64,000 bases of DNA from Astrocystis sublimbata (Eukaryota > Ascomycota > Sordariomycetes > Xylariales > Xylariaceae). Position numbers and translations under genes: made by a program. Each line of letters starts with the position of its first letter. The stretch's first letter is position 1. The notes below the pieces were generated by a model that saw only the letters and a list, made by a program, of their open reading frames with translations, did no database searches and was not told the DNA's origin. Shown in pieces: positions 22,975 through 34,547 of the stretch. The stretch is from contig JAJNNY010000031.1 in assembly GCA_022453515.1 (NCBI GenBank), positions 1 to 64,000 of the forward strand, in the 5' to 3' direction.

Positions 22975-24478
22975 ATGTTCCTCCGCTCTGTCCTCCCCGC
23001 AGCCGCGCTCTGCGTCAACCTAGCCGCAGCCCTAGACAAGCAAGTCTTTGCGCACTACATCGTAGGCCTCACAAGCGGACAGTCGCGCGACGAGTGGCAG
23101 CAGGACATCTCAGATGCCAAGGGGTCCGGCATCGACGGTTTTGCGCTGAACATCGGCGCGCAAGACAGCTACACGGACGAGCAGCTGGCGTTGGTCTACG
23201 ATGTCGCCTCGGCGAACGGCTTCTCGCTGTTCCTGTCCTTCGACATGGCCGCCTCGCAGTGGGATGCGGACCACATCAGCCAGGTGATCAACGCGCACAA
23301 GGATGCAAGCAGCCAGTACAAGATCAACGGCAAGCCAGTGGTGTCGACGTTCGAGGGACCGGGCCAGGCTGAAATCTGGCCTGGTGTCCGCTCTTCCACG
23401 GGTGACATCTTCTTCATTCCCGACTGGGCTTCGCTGGGTGCCGATGGGGTGGGCAGCAAGGGTGATTTGATCGATGGTGCCTGTGAGTGTCTTCGTAATT
23501 GTTCGTTCTTGTTGAGCGCGGGGCTAACAGCAAACACAGTCAACTGGGGCGCGTGGCCCGAGCCGAACCAGAAGACCATGTCAACAGGCAACGACGACGC
23601 CTACAAGAGAGTTTTGGGCGATAAGCCGTACATGATGGGCGTCAGCCCTTACTTCTACACCAGTATGATACAACTCATGCGCATTGTCTTCGTGCATGGT
23701 TAATCTGACTGGATATTGTGAAACTAGATCTGCCGCAGTACAACAAGAACTGGTACTCATCCAGCGATTCGCTGTGGTTTGACAGATGGAAGCAAGCGCT
23801 CGAGATCGACCCGGCGCTCATTGAAATCATCACTTGTATGCAAACCCAATGAATTGGATCTCGGAACTCAAACAGAGCAAAGTTTGACTAACTTCTGCAG
23901 GGAATGACTTCGGCGAGTCGAGCTACATCAACAACCCTAGCGATCATGGGCATCAGATCGTTGACGGTTCCCAGACTTATGTCAACGGCTTCGATCACAC
24001 CGCCTTCCGCTTCGTACTGCCGTACTTCATCAGCGCCTACAAGGCTGGCAACACGGACGTTCAGATCAGCGAGGGAGCTGTGGCCTGGTACAGGACCACG
24101 CCGGCCAAGGTTTGCGGAGACGGAAGCACAGTCTGGGGTCAGGGCGGAAGCGGGTCCGCCTCCGACGGAACCGACGACGTCATCAACATCATTGCGCTGA
24201 CCGGCTCATCTGGCGATATCACGGTCAAGATTGGTGGTGATGGCGGTTCAGTCAGTGCCAAGGACACTGCCGGAAAAGCTTCTTTCTACCAGGTCCCAAT
24301 CAATGGACGGACGGGCCAGGTGACCGTTGAGGTGAACGGCAAGTCTTCGTCGGGTCCCGAGATCTCCAACAACTGCCCGTCTTCGGGTCATGTAAGTAAC
24401 GAGTGCCACCGGCGAGATGCACGCAGATTGGCTAACGTGCAACAGGTCAACTTCAACTCTGTTTCCTTCCAAGTCTAA
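22975..24478 (+). CDS. Secreted alpha-1,3-glucanase (mutanase), GH71
   Basis: Endo-hydrolase of alpha-1,3-glucan, a fungal cell-wall polymer. Five exons: 22975-23482, 23540-23662, 23728-23835, 23901-24391 and 24446-24478, giving 420 aa. A signal peptide (about MFLRSVLPAAALCVNLAAA) precedes KQVFAHYIVGLT, the usual GH71 opening. Family blocks follow: SGIDGFALNIG, FSLFLSFDMA, GKPVVSTFEGPG, IFFIPDWASLG, NWGAWPEPNQKTM, YMMGVSPYFYTNLPQYNKNW and TWNDFGESSYI. Acidic residues in FDMA, FEG and the NDFGES block are candidates for catalysis. It lacks a long Ser/Thr or carbohydrate-binding tail, so it is a short catalytic-domain version. Likely roles are wall remodelling or attack on other fungi. Confidence 0.9.
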
Positions 24479-24627
24479 GGAGGCGTCCGGCGCCATTGTA
24501 CATTTGACCGCATTAGATGGTCAGGGCGCACAATAAGGGAGTCGACGTGTAATTATCTGTACTAGGCGACAAGCATGATAAATATATATAGTTGCTGTAT
24601 CCGGGCGTGGCCGTGTCGCGGCCTCTT

Positions 24628-25794
24628 CTAGTCGGGCTTTTTGATGCTGACCTGGAATTTGTTTGCCCATTCCGTGAATGCGTCCTCGGTGCCACTCCAC
24701 GGGGTTTTGAGCATCTCTGCCACAGCGAAAGCGTCGAGGAAACAGGAATCCATTGCCGAATCTATAGTCCCAGTGTCCAGTTCGTAGAATGCGCAGGCGA
24801 CGTCGCCAAAGCGATCAGGCAAGCGCTTCAGAATCAAGTACACTTCATCTAAGCGTTGGGCGACAGATGTTTTCTCTTGAGTGGGCAGAGTAGGCAGGGT
24901 CTTTATGCGCCGCTTGATAACAGCAGAATAAAGCAAGGTAGTAAGGCGTAAGCGCTTCAGGCACGAGTCCAATCGTTCGCGGATCCTGTCCGGGTCGTGG
25001 CGGGGAATGCGCTGCGATGTCATGAGGTCGTCAAGCATCTCCTGAGCCGACACATGCGCGCCTTGCAAGCCATCGGTGATATGTTGCACGTCGTCGTCCT
25101 GCTCATCGTCGTCCCCGTCGTCTTCTTCATCCTGTTCCTCGCTCCATTCCTTCAACTCATCTAGTACATCCTGAAGGGTGTCTCTGTACTCCTCGGCTTT
25201 CTTCACCAGAAGACCCGCAATTCCGAGTTTCTTGAGGAGGATGACATCGTCGCATGCAGCCCACACGACACCAGTGGTAACGAGGCTCCCCTTATCACCG
25301 CTGGCGCCGTTCTTGCGATGAGCGGGTAGGATGTTGCCGTCGAGTGGAATAGCCTCGACCAGACCTCTCAGTTCCTTCAAGATGCGGTGGCATCTCCAAG
25401 CCAAGTCGTGACGCGCAACAGAGGTATAGATATCGGCAGTGCAGAGCTCGACGGCCGATGCGATGGCGGGGATGGGGCCGGCAATGAGCTCACGGAGGAC
25501 CTTGGAGATGGCAGACGGGGTGAAGGGTTCGTTGATGATCAGAAGCGAAAGTTTGGTAGCATGGGCGCGTACGAGGCTCGCCGAGTCGTGGGCGAGAGCG
25601 AGAACATCGACTGAAGAGGGGGATGCGACATCGTGGGCTGGGGGAGCTGGGGGGGAGGCGTTGGAGGGGTCTGGCGGGGCTTTGTTGAGAGCGATGGCAT
25701 GTAGGGTATGTTCGAGTTGCGTCGTGAGACTGATTGTCGACTGCACAAGCGCTTTTAGACTCTCGAGTGAGCCGTCAACAGCCTTGGGTGGCAT
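24628..25794 (-). CDS. Cyclin-D1-binding protein 1-like (GCIP family)
   Basis: Single exon, 388 aa, starting MPPKAVDGSLESLKALV. Its all-helical character matches the GCIP/CCNDBP1 family: the N-terminal helices (ISLTTQLEHTLHAI, LVRAHATKLSLLI), the central LAWRCHRILKELRGLVEAI, the GVVWAACDDVILLKKLGI block and the C-terminal VYLILKRLPDRFGDVACAFYEL. A highly acidic loop (about residues 222-237, EEQDEEDDGDDDEQDDD) sits before the last helical part. In animals the family binds cyclin D and represses transcription; the fungal role is not established. The 3' end converges on the glucanase gene with about 150 bp between stops. Confidence 0.78.
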   Translation of the reverse strand: MPPKAVDGSLESLKALVQSTISLTTQLEHTLHAIALNKAPPDPSNASPPAPPAHDVASPSSVDVLALAHDSASLVRAHATKLSLLIINEPFTPSAISKVLRELIAGPIPAIASAVELCTADIYTSVARHDLAWRCHRILKELRGLVEAIPLDGNILPAHRKNGASGDKGSLVTTGVVWAACDDVILLKKLGIAGLLVKKAEEYRDTLQDVLDELKEWSEEQDEEDDGDDDEQDDDVQHITDGLQGAHVSAQEMLDDLMTSQRIPRHDPDRIRERLDSCLKRLRLTTLLYSAVIKRRIKTLPTLPTQEKTSVAQRLDEVYLILKRLPDRFGDVACAFYELDTGTIDSAMDSCFLDAFAVAEMLKTPWSGTEDAFTEWANKFQVSIKKPD

Positions 25795-26109
25795 GGTTCA
25801 CCAAACAATCTCGCATAAGCAGATGAAGTCGTAAATTTCAACTTTTGGTGTTGAAAAATTTCCGACGCAACGCAAGCTCCTCAGGAACCGTGTTAGCTGC
25901 GGAGGGGTCCATGGAGGGGGGTCCATGGAGGGGTAGCTTAGATACCTACGTACGTACCTAGCCCAACAGGAGGGAGGCACAGTGCAGCCAGTTCTCGCAC
26001 GCCATATTAGCTCTTTCGCGAGGTGGCGCCTACATATAGCCTGGCCCCTGGATAATCAACAACTACGTCCTCACCAAAATTTCTTTTGCAGAACATTGTT
26101 CTCATTAAG

Positions 26110-26260
26110 ATCCGTCTGAGCAGACGCATTTCTGTAACCGTTTGAGAGCTTGTGATTGGTATATACGAAACGCCCAAGGCTCCCGAGACACGCAGGCCAT
26201 TAAAGCAAGAGCCGATAAGCTCTATCTCATTACATTGGTCCCCAAGTGCATCGTAGCATC
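26110..26260 (-). pseudogene. Decayed second copy of the HET gene 3' end
   Basis: On the minus strand, a stretch translating as DALGDQCNEIELIGS aligns with the last exon of the HET-domain gene at 29284-31480 (GEALGDQYDEIELIIS, then stop). The DNA similarity continues past the stop codon for roughly 70 bp (shared GGAGCCTTGGG and CACA-GCT words). The rest of a HET gene is absent. This relic lies just 3' of the kinase-fold gene on the same strand. I read it as the remnant of a tandem duplication; it has no gene function I can support. The remainder of 25795-26398 holds nothing else recognisable. Confidence 0.6.
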
Positions 26261-26398
26261 GTTTCGTCTGCCAGACATCGTACGGGTCGATTATTATCGA
26301 TGGTCTCATCCCCATTGAACCCGTATTCGCCCTACGTGGTGGACCTAGCTGTCCCTTCACGCCTCTGGGCTCTGGGCATACAACCCCGCCTGACAACC

Positions 26399-28368
26399 TC
26401 ATCGTCGTCTATTTTTCATTTTAAGCTCGATCATCGACGTTATACATGACAGTTCCTCTGCGAATTCATCTACCCTGCTTTCACTCGTAATGCGTCTTCT
26501 TTTCCCGTTCGGATTGATTACGAAGGCGGGGTTTTCGGTGACGATCTTTGCGCGGTGAAAGTCCACAACCATTATACGGCCTGTACGCGTATCGTAGAGC
26601 ACGTTCCATGGTGCCGGTTCGCCATGAAGGATATCATTTTCGTGGATCTGATTGTACGCCGCGCGGGTTGCGTTGGTGATCCAATCGTCGCCAACTGCGG
26701 GGCCTACGGTACATAGGGGGAGACCGGCCCAGCTCAGGAGCAAGAAGTGAGCAGAAAAATCCCCGTTGGGGTAGTAGGGCAGGGCCAGGTCCACTATACC
26801 GAGCGAGACGGGAACACAGTCGCCCTGTATCGCAATCAGCATGTCATAGATCTGACCCTCGCGGCGCAGGGTAGCGAGGTAATCGCCCTTTGCACCCTTG
26901 GCCACCACAGTATAGCCGTAGGAGGAGAGGCGAACCTTGAAAACAGTGCCCGTCGCGCCAGAGAGGTCGATCGGCATGGCATCCGCGTCTCCGTCGCCAT
27001 CCTCGGATAGCTGTCGCCGCACCAAGCGCCGGAATTTGGACAGACTGATGTGTCGTTTCGGATGGTCTCCGATGTTGGGACACCGGACATCTAGCGCGTC
27101 GCCGTTCACCAGCCCCAGCAGACATTCCTGGCTGCAGAAAGGCTGGTCCGCTATTGCCATACGCGAGCGCGCAATGTTTCTCCACCTCGGAGGCTTGAAG
27201 TTGGTGCTGCCCTTGGGGTTCTTGCGGTCAGTCTCGGGAATTCGGTCCAGCAGGTTGTCGTATTCGATGTTCCATTCCTCCAATTTTTTCGCTATGTCGT
27301 GCCACTCCCGCGGAGGGGGTGTCCAGCCAAGTGCCTGGACGACGAAGGCAAACACCTGGGCGACAGCAGTACGATAGAGTCGATGTTCATCGTCCTCGCC
27401 CAGAGCGTCAACGCTGGGTACGACCTTATAGTAGTAGACTATCCTAGGGTTGTCGGGGATACATAGGAAAATCATTGTCTCTCCTGTGCATACGTAGCCG
27501 TACTGTATTCCCGTGCTAACCATATGCGAGAACAGCTGGGTGATTACTGCAGTCACAAGAGCCCTTGACGCTTTAGCGAACCCGACCATGTTTCGATTAA
27601 TGACATCTCGCTTCGGTTGGATCTCGCCTACTAGCCCGGCCATGACCTCGTCCTTTGTGAGATTGTGTGGCGCTTTGTACTCTATCGCCAGCTTGGCGAC
27701 ATTTTCCCCGTTTGATCTGTGGTATACGGTGGTCCTGACGGTTTGATCCTTGGATCCTCCTGGATTCATTCGGGGTTTGAAGGTTGCCACGCCCTTCAGC
27801 CCAAGAAACCCTCGCACTTGCTTATCCCAGCAGGCCTTTCGGATCATCTTCTGCACAGCAGTATGGACAATTTGGCGCGTAAAGTACTGTAGATCGAGCT
27901 CGTTGGTGATGTGCTGAGCCCCCTCGGCCACGGCCTCCATCTCAAGTCTGGATGGGAAGATCGTTTCGGAGCAAAAAGGTACGCCTCTAAGCCGCTCCCA
28001 CGTTTTTAATTGGAGCGCCGGGAATTTCTCCCACGGTATGATCCGTTCAGGGTAGACGCGACCGTCTGGGTTCGTCACTGGGCCTTGTGTTTAGGCATCT
28101 GGTCTGCTTTCAACTTCATCTCACGGTAGAGGCTGTGACACGCCTCCATGTACTGGACAATGGTCTGCCCTCGTATTTTCTCCTTGACAAAAGTGAAAGC
28201 ACTCTCGATCTGTCGGCGCCGCTCCCTCTCTATGCCGACTTGCTTGTTCGCCTCCTCAAGCCGCTCCCTCGCATCATTGAGCAGATCTCTCGCATCATCG
28301 AGCACCTTCCTTGCACCATCGAGCAGCTCGGGCTCTCTCTCAAGCTGCTCCTCCGTCGCGTTAGACAT
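26399..28368 (-). CDS. Atypical kinase-fold protein (APH/FunK1-like), 640 aa
   Basis: Two exons, 28368-28125 and 28077-26399, joined by a 47-nt intron (GTGAGA donor, CTAAAC branch, CAG acceptor) that gives EACHSLYLTNPDGRVYP; without it the frame breaks at a TGA. Residues 1-80 are a coiled coil rich in ARDLLNDARERLEEANK. A large N-terminal module follows (IPWEKFPALQ, CWDKQVRGFLGL, LAIEYKAPHNLTKDEV), typical of fungal orphan kinase-like proteins. The kinase-like core is at the end: an ATP-lysine-like VVAKGAK, then HGEPAPWNVLYD (His about 566, Asn about 573) and VVDFHRA (Asp about 587). HRD and DFG are replaced by the aminoglycoside-phosphotransferase-like versions. Substrate is unknown. It lies in the HET neighbourhood. 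Confidence 0.75.
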
Positions 28369-29283
28369 GGCGTCGTGCCTACTGAGCAGTGGAAACGGCG
28401 TGTTAATCGGGGTCTTGCGCTATGTGTGGGTATAGGTTATACCTGACTTGGCTTCAAACGTATTTGCAAAGGCGTGCACGTTCAATTGCCCGTACCTAGG
28501 TAAATAGTGCGTTGTACGTCAGATACCGCGTTTTTCTGTGGGTAGGGAAGGTGTGTGTGGTGTATGAGTGGTGTGTACTGGCAATGTTTGTGGTTGGGAT
28601 GGTGGTTGGCGAACTACCTACTTAGGTGCCTGCTTAGGCTAACGCTCCCATGGTTGGCCAAGCACCTCTGCTTGCCCAGGTGGAAAAGGCAATATCTTGG
28701 GTCAGAGGTTGGATTAGGTACGTAGGTTAGGTTCCAGAGGTAGTACTTGCCTGTGTTGTATAGTACCTTCAAGATGGGAAGGCGCGGTTTCAGGAAGGCA
28801 TAGTACACGTATAGCCAGGTCTCGAATGGCAAACCCAATACCTGCATGTGCTTACCCAACTCAGGCTTCACATAGGTCTCACCAATGCACCACACTTCCG
28901 AACTTCGCCTTCCGTTCTCGTAGTCCTAAATTGCAGCCTGGGTAGAATAACGTATGCTATGTATGCACTGGACAATCACTGTATCAGCGACCACACCCTC
29001 ATCCCAATCTTTTATAGGCGTATAACTACTTAGGTAACCAACCTCTCACCCGAAACCTTGCCTATTATAGTAGTGGATAAGTCACTTCCGAAGAATCACA
29101 TACTACTAATAACTAGTAATTCTGTCCGCACGCACAACTGCTAGTTCGGTCTGGTTCACGCAATCCAGGCTTTATCTTCAGAGCAGTATGCTTATAGGAT
29201 TTCCAAGGCTCAGGCGTTTCAATGACCCAGCCTGTGGTTGGTAGTTATATCAAACACCCCCAAGGCTCCAGAAGTTTGTTGAC
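28369..29283. other. Intergenic, no supported gene
   Basis: About 0.9 kb between the kinase-fold start and the HET gene stop. Contains a TACCTAGGTA word (28493-28502) and related CTTAGGTGCC words (about 28612-28640). A minus frame at 28614-28895 has no family character. It includes the kinase-fold promoter. Confidence 0.4.
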
Positions 29284-31480
29284 TCAAGAGATGATAAGCT
29301 CTATTTCATCATACTGGTCCCCAAGTGCCTCGCCCTCCACTGTGAGAGAAAAAGAGTTAGTATCTGCCGTCTTTGGGGAAGTTGTCCTCATAAATCAGGG
29401 GTGTCGAGCGCATGCATAATCCTGTGGTACAGGACTTTTGCCGGGTCGGGGAATAAGAGACTCAAATATGATTACTTACTCAACCCGTGGATATAGCAGT
29501 CGCCAATGATCTTATACGTGCCATCATGAGCCTCTCGAAGAAGGAACGGGAAGTCGCAGCCGTTGATGATCGCAACTTTGTCGCCAGGAAGTGCCCCGTC
29601 GACACCCCAGCCGTATCTCCCTTCCTCCGAAATGAAAAACCGCCTGTTATAACACCAGCTTTTGTGTGCTTTTGCCACATTGGCGTATACTGAATATGGG
29701 GACAGCCACCTCCTGGAACTTATTCTCTGTATCACACGCTCGGGACCTAGGGAGGATTTCATGATGAACTTATGCCACGGCCCTGTGTCGTCCGTGTCCT
29801 CTTCGTTTGCTGCATTCTCGAACTTCCACTCTATGTGATGCTCCCAGCCGAATCCGTAGTAGGCGGATGGCACTTCGTTGTCAGGGAGCCGATTGCAAAT
29901 ATATGCACGCCACATATTTTCGTACTTGTCCCAGCTGAAGTCGTCCGAGCTCGGCCAAACGAGGAAAACCATGTTCTCATCTGCTTTACGCAGCTTGCGC
30001 AGCGAATTTTTAAGCTTCGCCTTCGCCCTGGTTCTATCGAAACCGACTTGATCATGCGGGTCGTATTGAACAATTGGAATTTCAGCTGCATTATTGACAA
30101 TTGAAACGGCGTCAAGAAGCCGGCCCTTCACGTGATGGGTTTTAGATGCCGTGTCGATTGAAACTTGTACCTTCGTGCTTCCAGCAGCATTATATTTCAA
30201 ACCTCGTTCAAAGAAAGGAGAAGTCCATTTCGGTCGCGTCCAATCAGGGACCCACGAAGGTAGATCAAGATCAAGCTTCGTTGGATGATGCGGCTCGCCG
30301 CAATAGTAGAGCAGGTCTAGATTATCACTCTGCAGATAGTGAATTGCGATGTTCGTGAACAGAGTCTCGGCAGGTTGCGCATAATCCACGTCTATTGGGA
30401 AGCCAGGATCCAAGATACTCAGCACCCCATAAATCTTATCGCTAGGATAATGGCTTTTAAAGTTTCGTATTTCCGATAGAATAGAGGGAATTGAAGCTTC
30501 GGATATCTTCCCTCCTGTCTGAAGGCGTCTCCGTACATCGATGATTGTCACCAAGTTACGGAAAGCGGAGGGGTGGGCAATCTGCTCAGTTAGGTGATAT
30601 CTAGATAAGGTGGCGATGCGATAGCTGAGAGCATTCCAGGGTAACATGAAGGGTCCAGTTTGAAACACAACCTCCCTGGCCATGGCGACTTCCTGGACTA
30701 CCCAGACGCGCTCGAACTGTTATTGGTGTGTTAGATCAGTGTTTGATGCTAGACAAAAGGAAGCCTCACCCATGCGCGATCGAGGAACTGGGCCAGAATA
30801 TGCCACTCAACAGAGTTCCACTTCGAATGGTCTACACAACACCTCTGACAGTCTAAAATAGATTTTGCGTTTTCCAGTTCTTCTTTGAGATCTGAAAATA
30901 TCTCAGAGAGGTCATCCAGGACTTTGAAAAGGGGCCGTTCCAATCCGATGGCATCTCCCAACCATACACGAACTCTTAATGCATCCCGGTAGATGTTTGT
31001 CATCATCTTGACGTGTTCGTTTCGTTCCGTGATATCCTGTTGATTGATGCATAATGCGTCGACCCATATGCGTAAAGAATCTTTATCGCCTCGCACGTAC
31101 TGCAGCGCTCTAAGTAGCTCGCCACCAACTGGCATGTCGTGTCCATCGCAAGATATTGTGCCATCTGGCAGGGCGCCTCCAAATCCAATGTACATATACT
31201 CATAGCCGCGCCATCCCAGAGTGTCACGCGCACATATCAACGCTGATTCTCCGGATGCATCTGATGGATCGCTGATGCTTATTGTCTCTTTGTTGAGGTC
31301 TCGTGAATGCACGACGCTTTTCCCCCAGCAGTAGCTGAGTGCTTCGAACGGCTCAAACGTCGTGAGATCCAAGTGCGACAGTTGACATATGATTGGATCG
31401 GACCTCTTAATACTTGGAAGGACTGTTAATATCCTTGATTCATTTGGTAGATTGAGGGATTTATAAGGGTAGGCAGCCAT
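29284..31480 (-). CDS. Heterokaryon-incompatibility (HET) domain protein
   Basis: Exons 31480-30770, 30716-29480 and 29339-29284 give 667 aa. The N-terminal HET domain has its three conserved blocks: FEALSYCWG (about residue 45), LRIWVDALCINQQDITERNEHV with MMTNIYRDALRVRVWLG, and, across intron 1, DRAWFERVWVVQEVAMA. HET proteins trigger regulated cell death after fusion of unlike strains, and the domain is TIR-like. The C-terminal part has the usual tail DGTYKIIGDCYIHGLMEGEAL, which appears only when intron 2 (29340-29479) is removed. No partner domain (NACHT, ankyrin, WD40) is seen. Position next to a kinase-fold gene and a relic of its own tail suggests a dynamic locus. Confidence 0.9.
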
Positions 31481-32738
31481 GCTTTGGAATGTCTATTGTG
31501 TGATGACAATGGCCCGAAAACCAATTTTGCCCTCTCTATGGAGAATGGTTACTTAAGCACTCCTAGACGACTGATATATTGTTTCGCAGGGTCATTTGGG
31601 ACTGCATAACGCTCGTGTTGGAACTTGGCGGGGCTAGGCCTTTGGCTACTCAAAACGGCGAGCCGGTCTCGGTCCTCAGATGTAGATGATGAGAGGAGAT
31701 TCTAGATGGTAACTTGGCGAAATGAGGAGTCGATGAGGAAAGACTTCCAGTCACGTGGGTCAGCATACAGTATACCCTCTAGTGTGCACTCAGCTGCAGC
31801 ACTTATCATAAGGTCTGATTCCCATGACATAAGCAACCGCCGATGATACCCTGGAGGGATGATCGTGCCGCCCAACGCCTGCAACGTTTAGGAAAGTATG
31901 CTAGCATGATGTTTGACTATGAACGGCCCCGCTACTCGGGTGTTAGTTTGGACTGCCTCCTCTACTGTACTACATAGTACCATCATGAAGTAGTGAGCCC
32001 GAAGTGATATCTATCTCTGATTATAGATGCCTTTGGTTTTGAACCCTCACAAATTACTAGTGGAGCTATGCGATTATGTGATCATCCTTCATCCCTGGCT
32101 GGATAACCGATCACGAACCGTTCATGAGTTTCACTAGTGGGCAATCGATCAAAGCTTTGCTAAAATGAGGCAGCTTTGCAGCACAAAATATCCCTGAACT
32201 TACCGTTATAGCGGATCTAAAAAGCAAAGTATCGCAAGTTTCGAATGTGACAGGCTCTGGTACTTCGTAGTAACTGAAGGGTTGGGGTCTCCAGATCGCA
32301 ACCCTCCCTTAGGTGCTCGAGCTCGTTCACTATGAGTTTGGTCATCCTGTTGATGAGAGGACCTCGACAAGCCCTACGCTGCATACTTTTGTCAGCGTGA
32401 CGAGCTGTAGCCGCCGACCCGACCCTCAGATTGAACATGAAAACCACCCCGTACTAATCAAGAACGCCGTTTACCTCCCAAAAGCTTGTGTGGTGTTTGC
32501 GCTAGTTCCAGTAATTTTACAGGACGCGCCCGGCTATTATCAATTGCTATGCCACTTTCACCGCGTAGGGCACAACCTTTTATTTTTGTCACACGTCGCG
32601 TGCTGGTGTAGCAATTATTGCCACCTTCACAACTATAATAACTTGGAAAGTAGTCAGGGACATGTACCCGAATAGACAAACATATTCCCAAACTCACTTG
32701 CCCTTCCTCATTTCAAACTCTCAACACTCGAACTCACC
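31481..32738. other. Intergenic, no firmly supported gene
   Basis: 1.26 kb between divergent HET and BTB-like genes. A minus frame at 31702-31884 reads like protein (GYHRRLLMSWESDLMISAAAE) but has no start context, partner exon or known family, so it stays uncalled. Frames at 32217-32675 overlap each other on opposite strands and look random. Confidence 0.35.
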
Positions 32739-34024
32739 ATGAATGTCGATACTACTGGAAGCTCCGATCATCTCGATCATGCTCTTTGGAGATACAAGTC
32801 ACCACAGCCATCTCGAGTAGTCATTGATCCTGATGGTGATCTCACTCTTCAGGTCGGACAGATGTGGTGCATGGGAGATATCACCGCAACTGACTACGAA
32901 GGCGAGGAATCCAGCGAGGAATCAGGCGAGGAAACCGACCATGAACACGACATACCAGTCAAATACGTTGTCTGCTCCAAGACATTATCGAGAGCATCTC
33001 GTGTTTGGAAAAGGATGCTCTACGGCGGATTCGCTGAATCTAAGCCCTTGCACGCATTATCAGCTTCGGATTGGGTAGTGGACCTGCCGGACGACAATCC
33101 CAAGCCCTGGGGAATAATTCTCAACATAATTCACGGCCGATTCGACGCTGTTCCTTCAGCTAACTGTCCTTTTGACGTGGAGCAGCTTTACCAGCTGTCG
33201 GTTATCACCGATAAGTACGATCTTACCGTCATCTTACGGCCGTGGGCTCGGTTCTGGATAAGCCCTGCAAGACATAGGTACACCTCGTCACAAGAAATCG
33301 AAGCCGTGAATATAGCCCCTGATGCCGAACGGCTACTATGGATTGTTCGCGAGCTGGGTGATATAGATGTTTACCAGATGGCTGCTCGCCATCTAATTTA
33401 TCACTCTTACGTGGACGGCGATGGCAACTTGCTAAAATCCGAGGTAGACACCAATGGTAATTTGATACAAACGGGACTTGAAACTCCGATGGTCCCGTTG
33501 TTCGGTTCTACTCTTGAGCCCCCTGGACAACTTGGTAATGATAGCCTAGCCTGTTCATCACACATGGTTTGATGCTAACCTTACTAGAGCTGCTAAAGTT
33601 TTACCGATTACAAACCATCAAAAACATATTGGGAGTTTACGAAAGGGCCATGGACAATCTTTCCCGTCCTATTTTCAACGTTAAGAGACGACTTCGCTGC
33701 AAACAGACTGATTCGTTACAACGTATGGCTTGTGAAGCAGGACTCTTGGGGAGCATCATTATGTCGCTTTTTTATAACGGATACTGGCCTTTACCCAAGC
33801 CTAGTGAAGTTCGAGTCAGTGTTCATAAGCTGATTGCAACTTTGCGAAACGTTAGGAGATCTGGGTTTCTGCATGACAGTGATTGTTGCGCGATATCTCC
33901 CGGACACCTGAAGTTCGACAAAGTCGAAACGAGCATCAGGATTGCGGGTGCAGCTGACTCGCCTTTTCGCTTGCGGATGGCCAGGCAAGCGGAAAAGGCA
34001 GGGCTGGACACTAATGGATCTTGA
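32739..34024 (+). CDS. BTB/POZ-like fungal protein, 410 aa
   Basis: Exons 32739-33534 and 33588-34024 (53-nt intron, GTAATG donor, GCTAAC branch, ACTAG acceptor). The first part fits the fungal BTB-type layout: VVIDPDGDLTLQVG, an acidic insertion (EGEESSEESGEETDHEHD), then KYVVCSKTLSRASRVWKRMLYGGF, VDLPDDNPKPWGIILNIIHGRF and LYQLSVITDKYDLTVILRPWA. BTB domains mediate protein pairing, often as cullin-3 adaptors; these short fungal versions have no assigned role. The C-terminal exon (LLKFYRLQTIKNILGVYERAM, a Cys-containing RCKQTDSLQRMACEAGLLGS) is the usual companion region in such proteins. Confidence 0.75.
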
Positions 34025-34547
34025 AATTGTCGCGACAAGTGCGATCGCACCGAAACAACTTCCCATTCTCCTTTCCTCGCTTTCCATATACAGTACATGT
34101 AGATGAAAAGAAATCGAAAAGGTCCGAAACACGAGCACTTCTCACCGAATTTGACGATTCTCCCTTGGCAATATCCTACGAGCATAGGCAAGATTGTGTC
34201 GTGGAGTTGACGACAGCCAGGATTTGAAATTGCCCAAGGAATGAATGTACCGAAATACTGGTCGCAGTCGTGTCTATCAACAATCATCTTACAAAACAAG
34301 ATTGCGTGTCATTTTATTTTGTAGCTTGGGACACGGTCCCTCATGGGGACATACTACCCATCACGTAGTAGGCTTTCTCTGGAGCGGGAATCAACACATC
34401 AAATTTGTATTTAGCCACTGTATAAATAGTCCACATCCCGCATTTTTAGCGTCAAATCCATTTCTCAGCCATCATCCCCCGACAATCTGCAGGCGTTTAT
34501 ATACGGAACCGTGACAAAAGTCCTATGACTACTAGCGCCGGGCAGTC
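34025..34547. other. Short intergenic, no gene seen
   Basis: About 520 bp between convergent 3' ends (the BTB-like gene and the KNH-like gene). Nothing recognisable. Confidence 0.4.

Noticed and set aside
26007..26402. 131-codon minus-strand frame as a separate gene
   Set aside because: Only the DALGDQCNEIELI part looks protein-like, and that is explained as a relic of the HET gene tail.
31702..31884. 60-codon minus frame that reads like protein
   Set aside because: No partner exon, splice site or known family could be found, so it stays uncalled.
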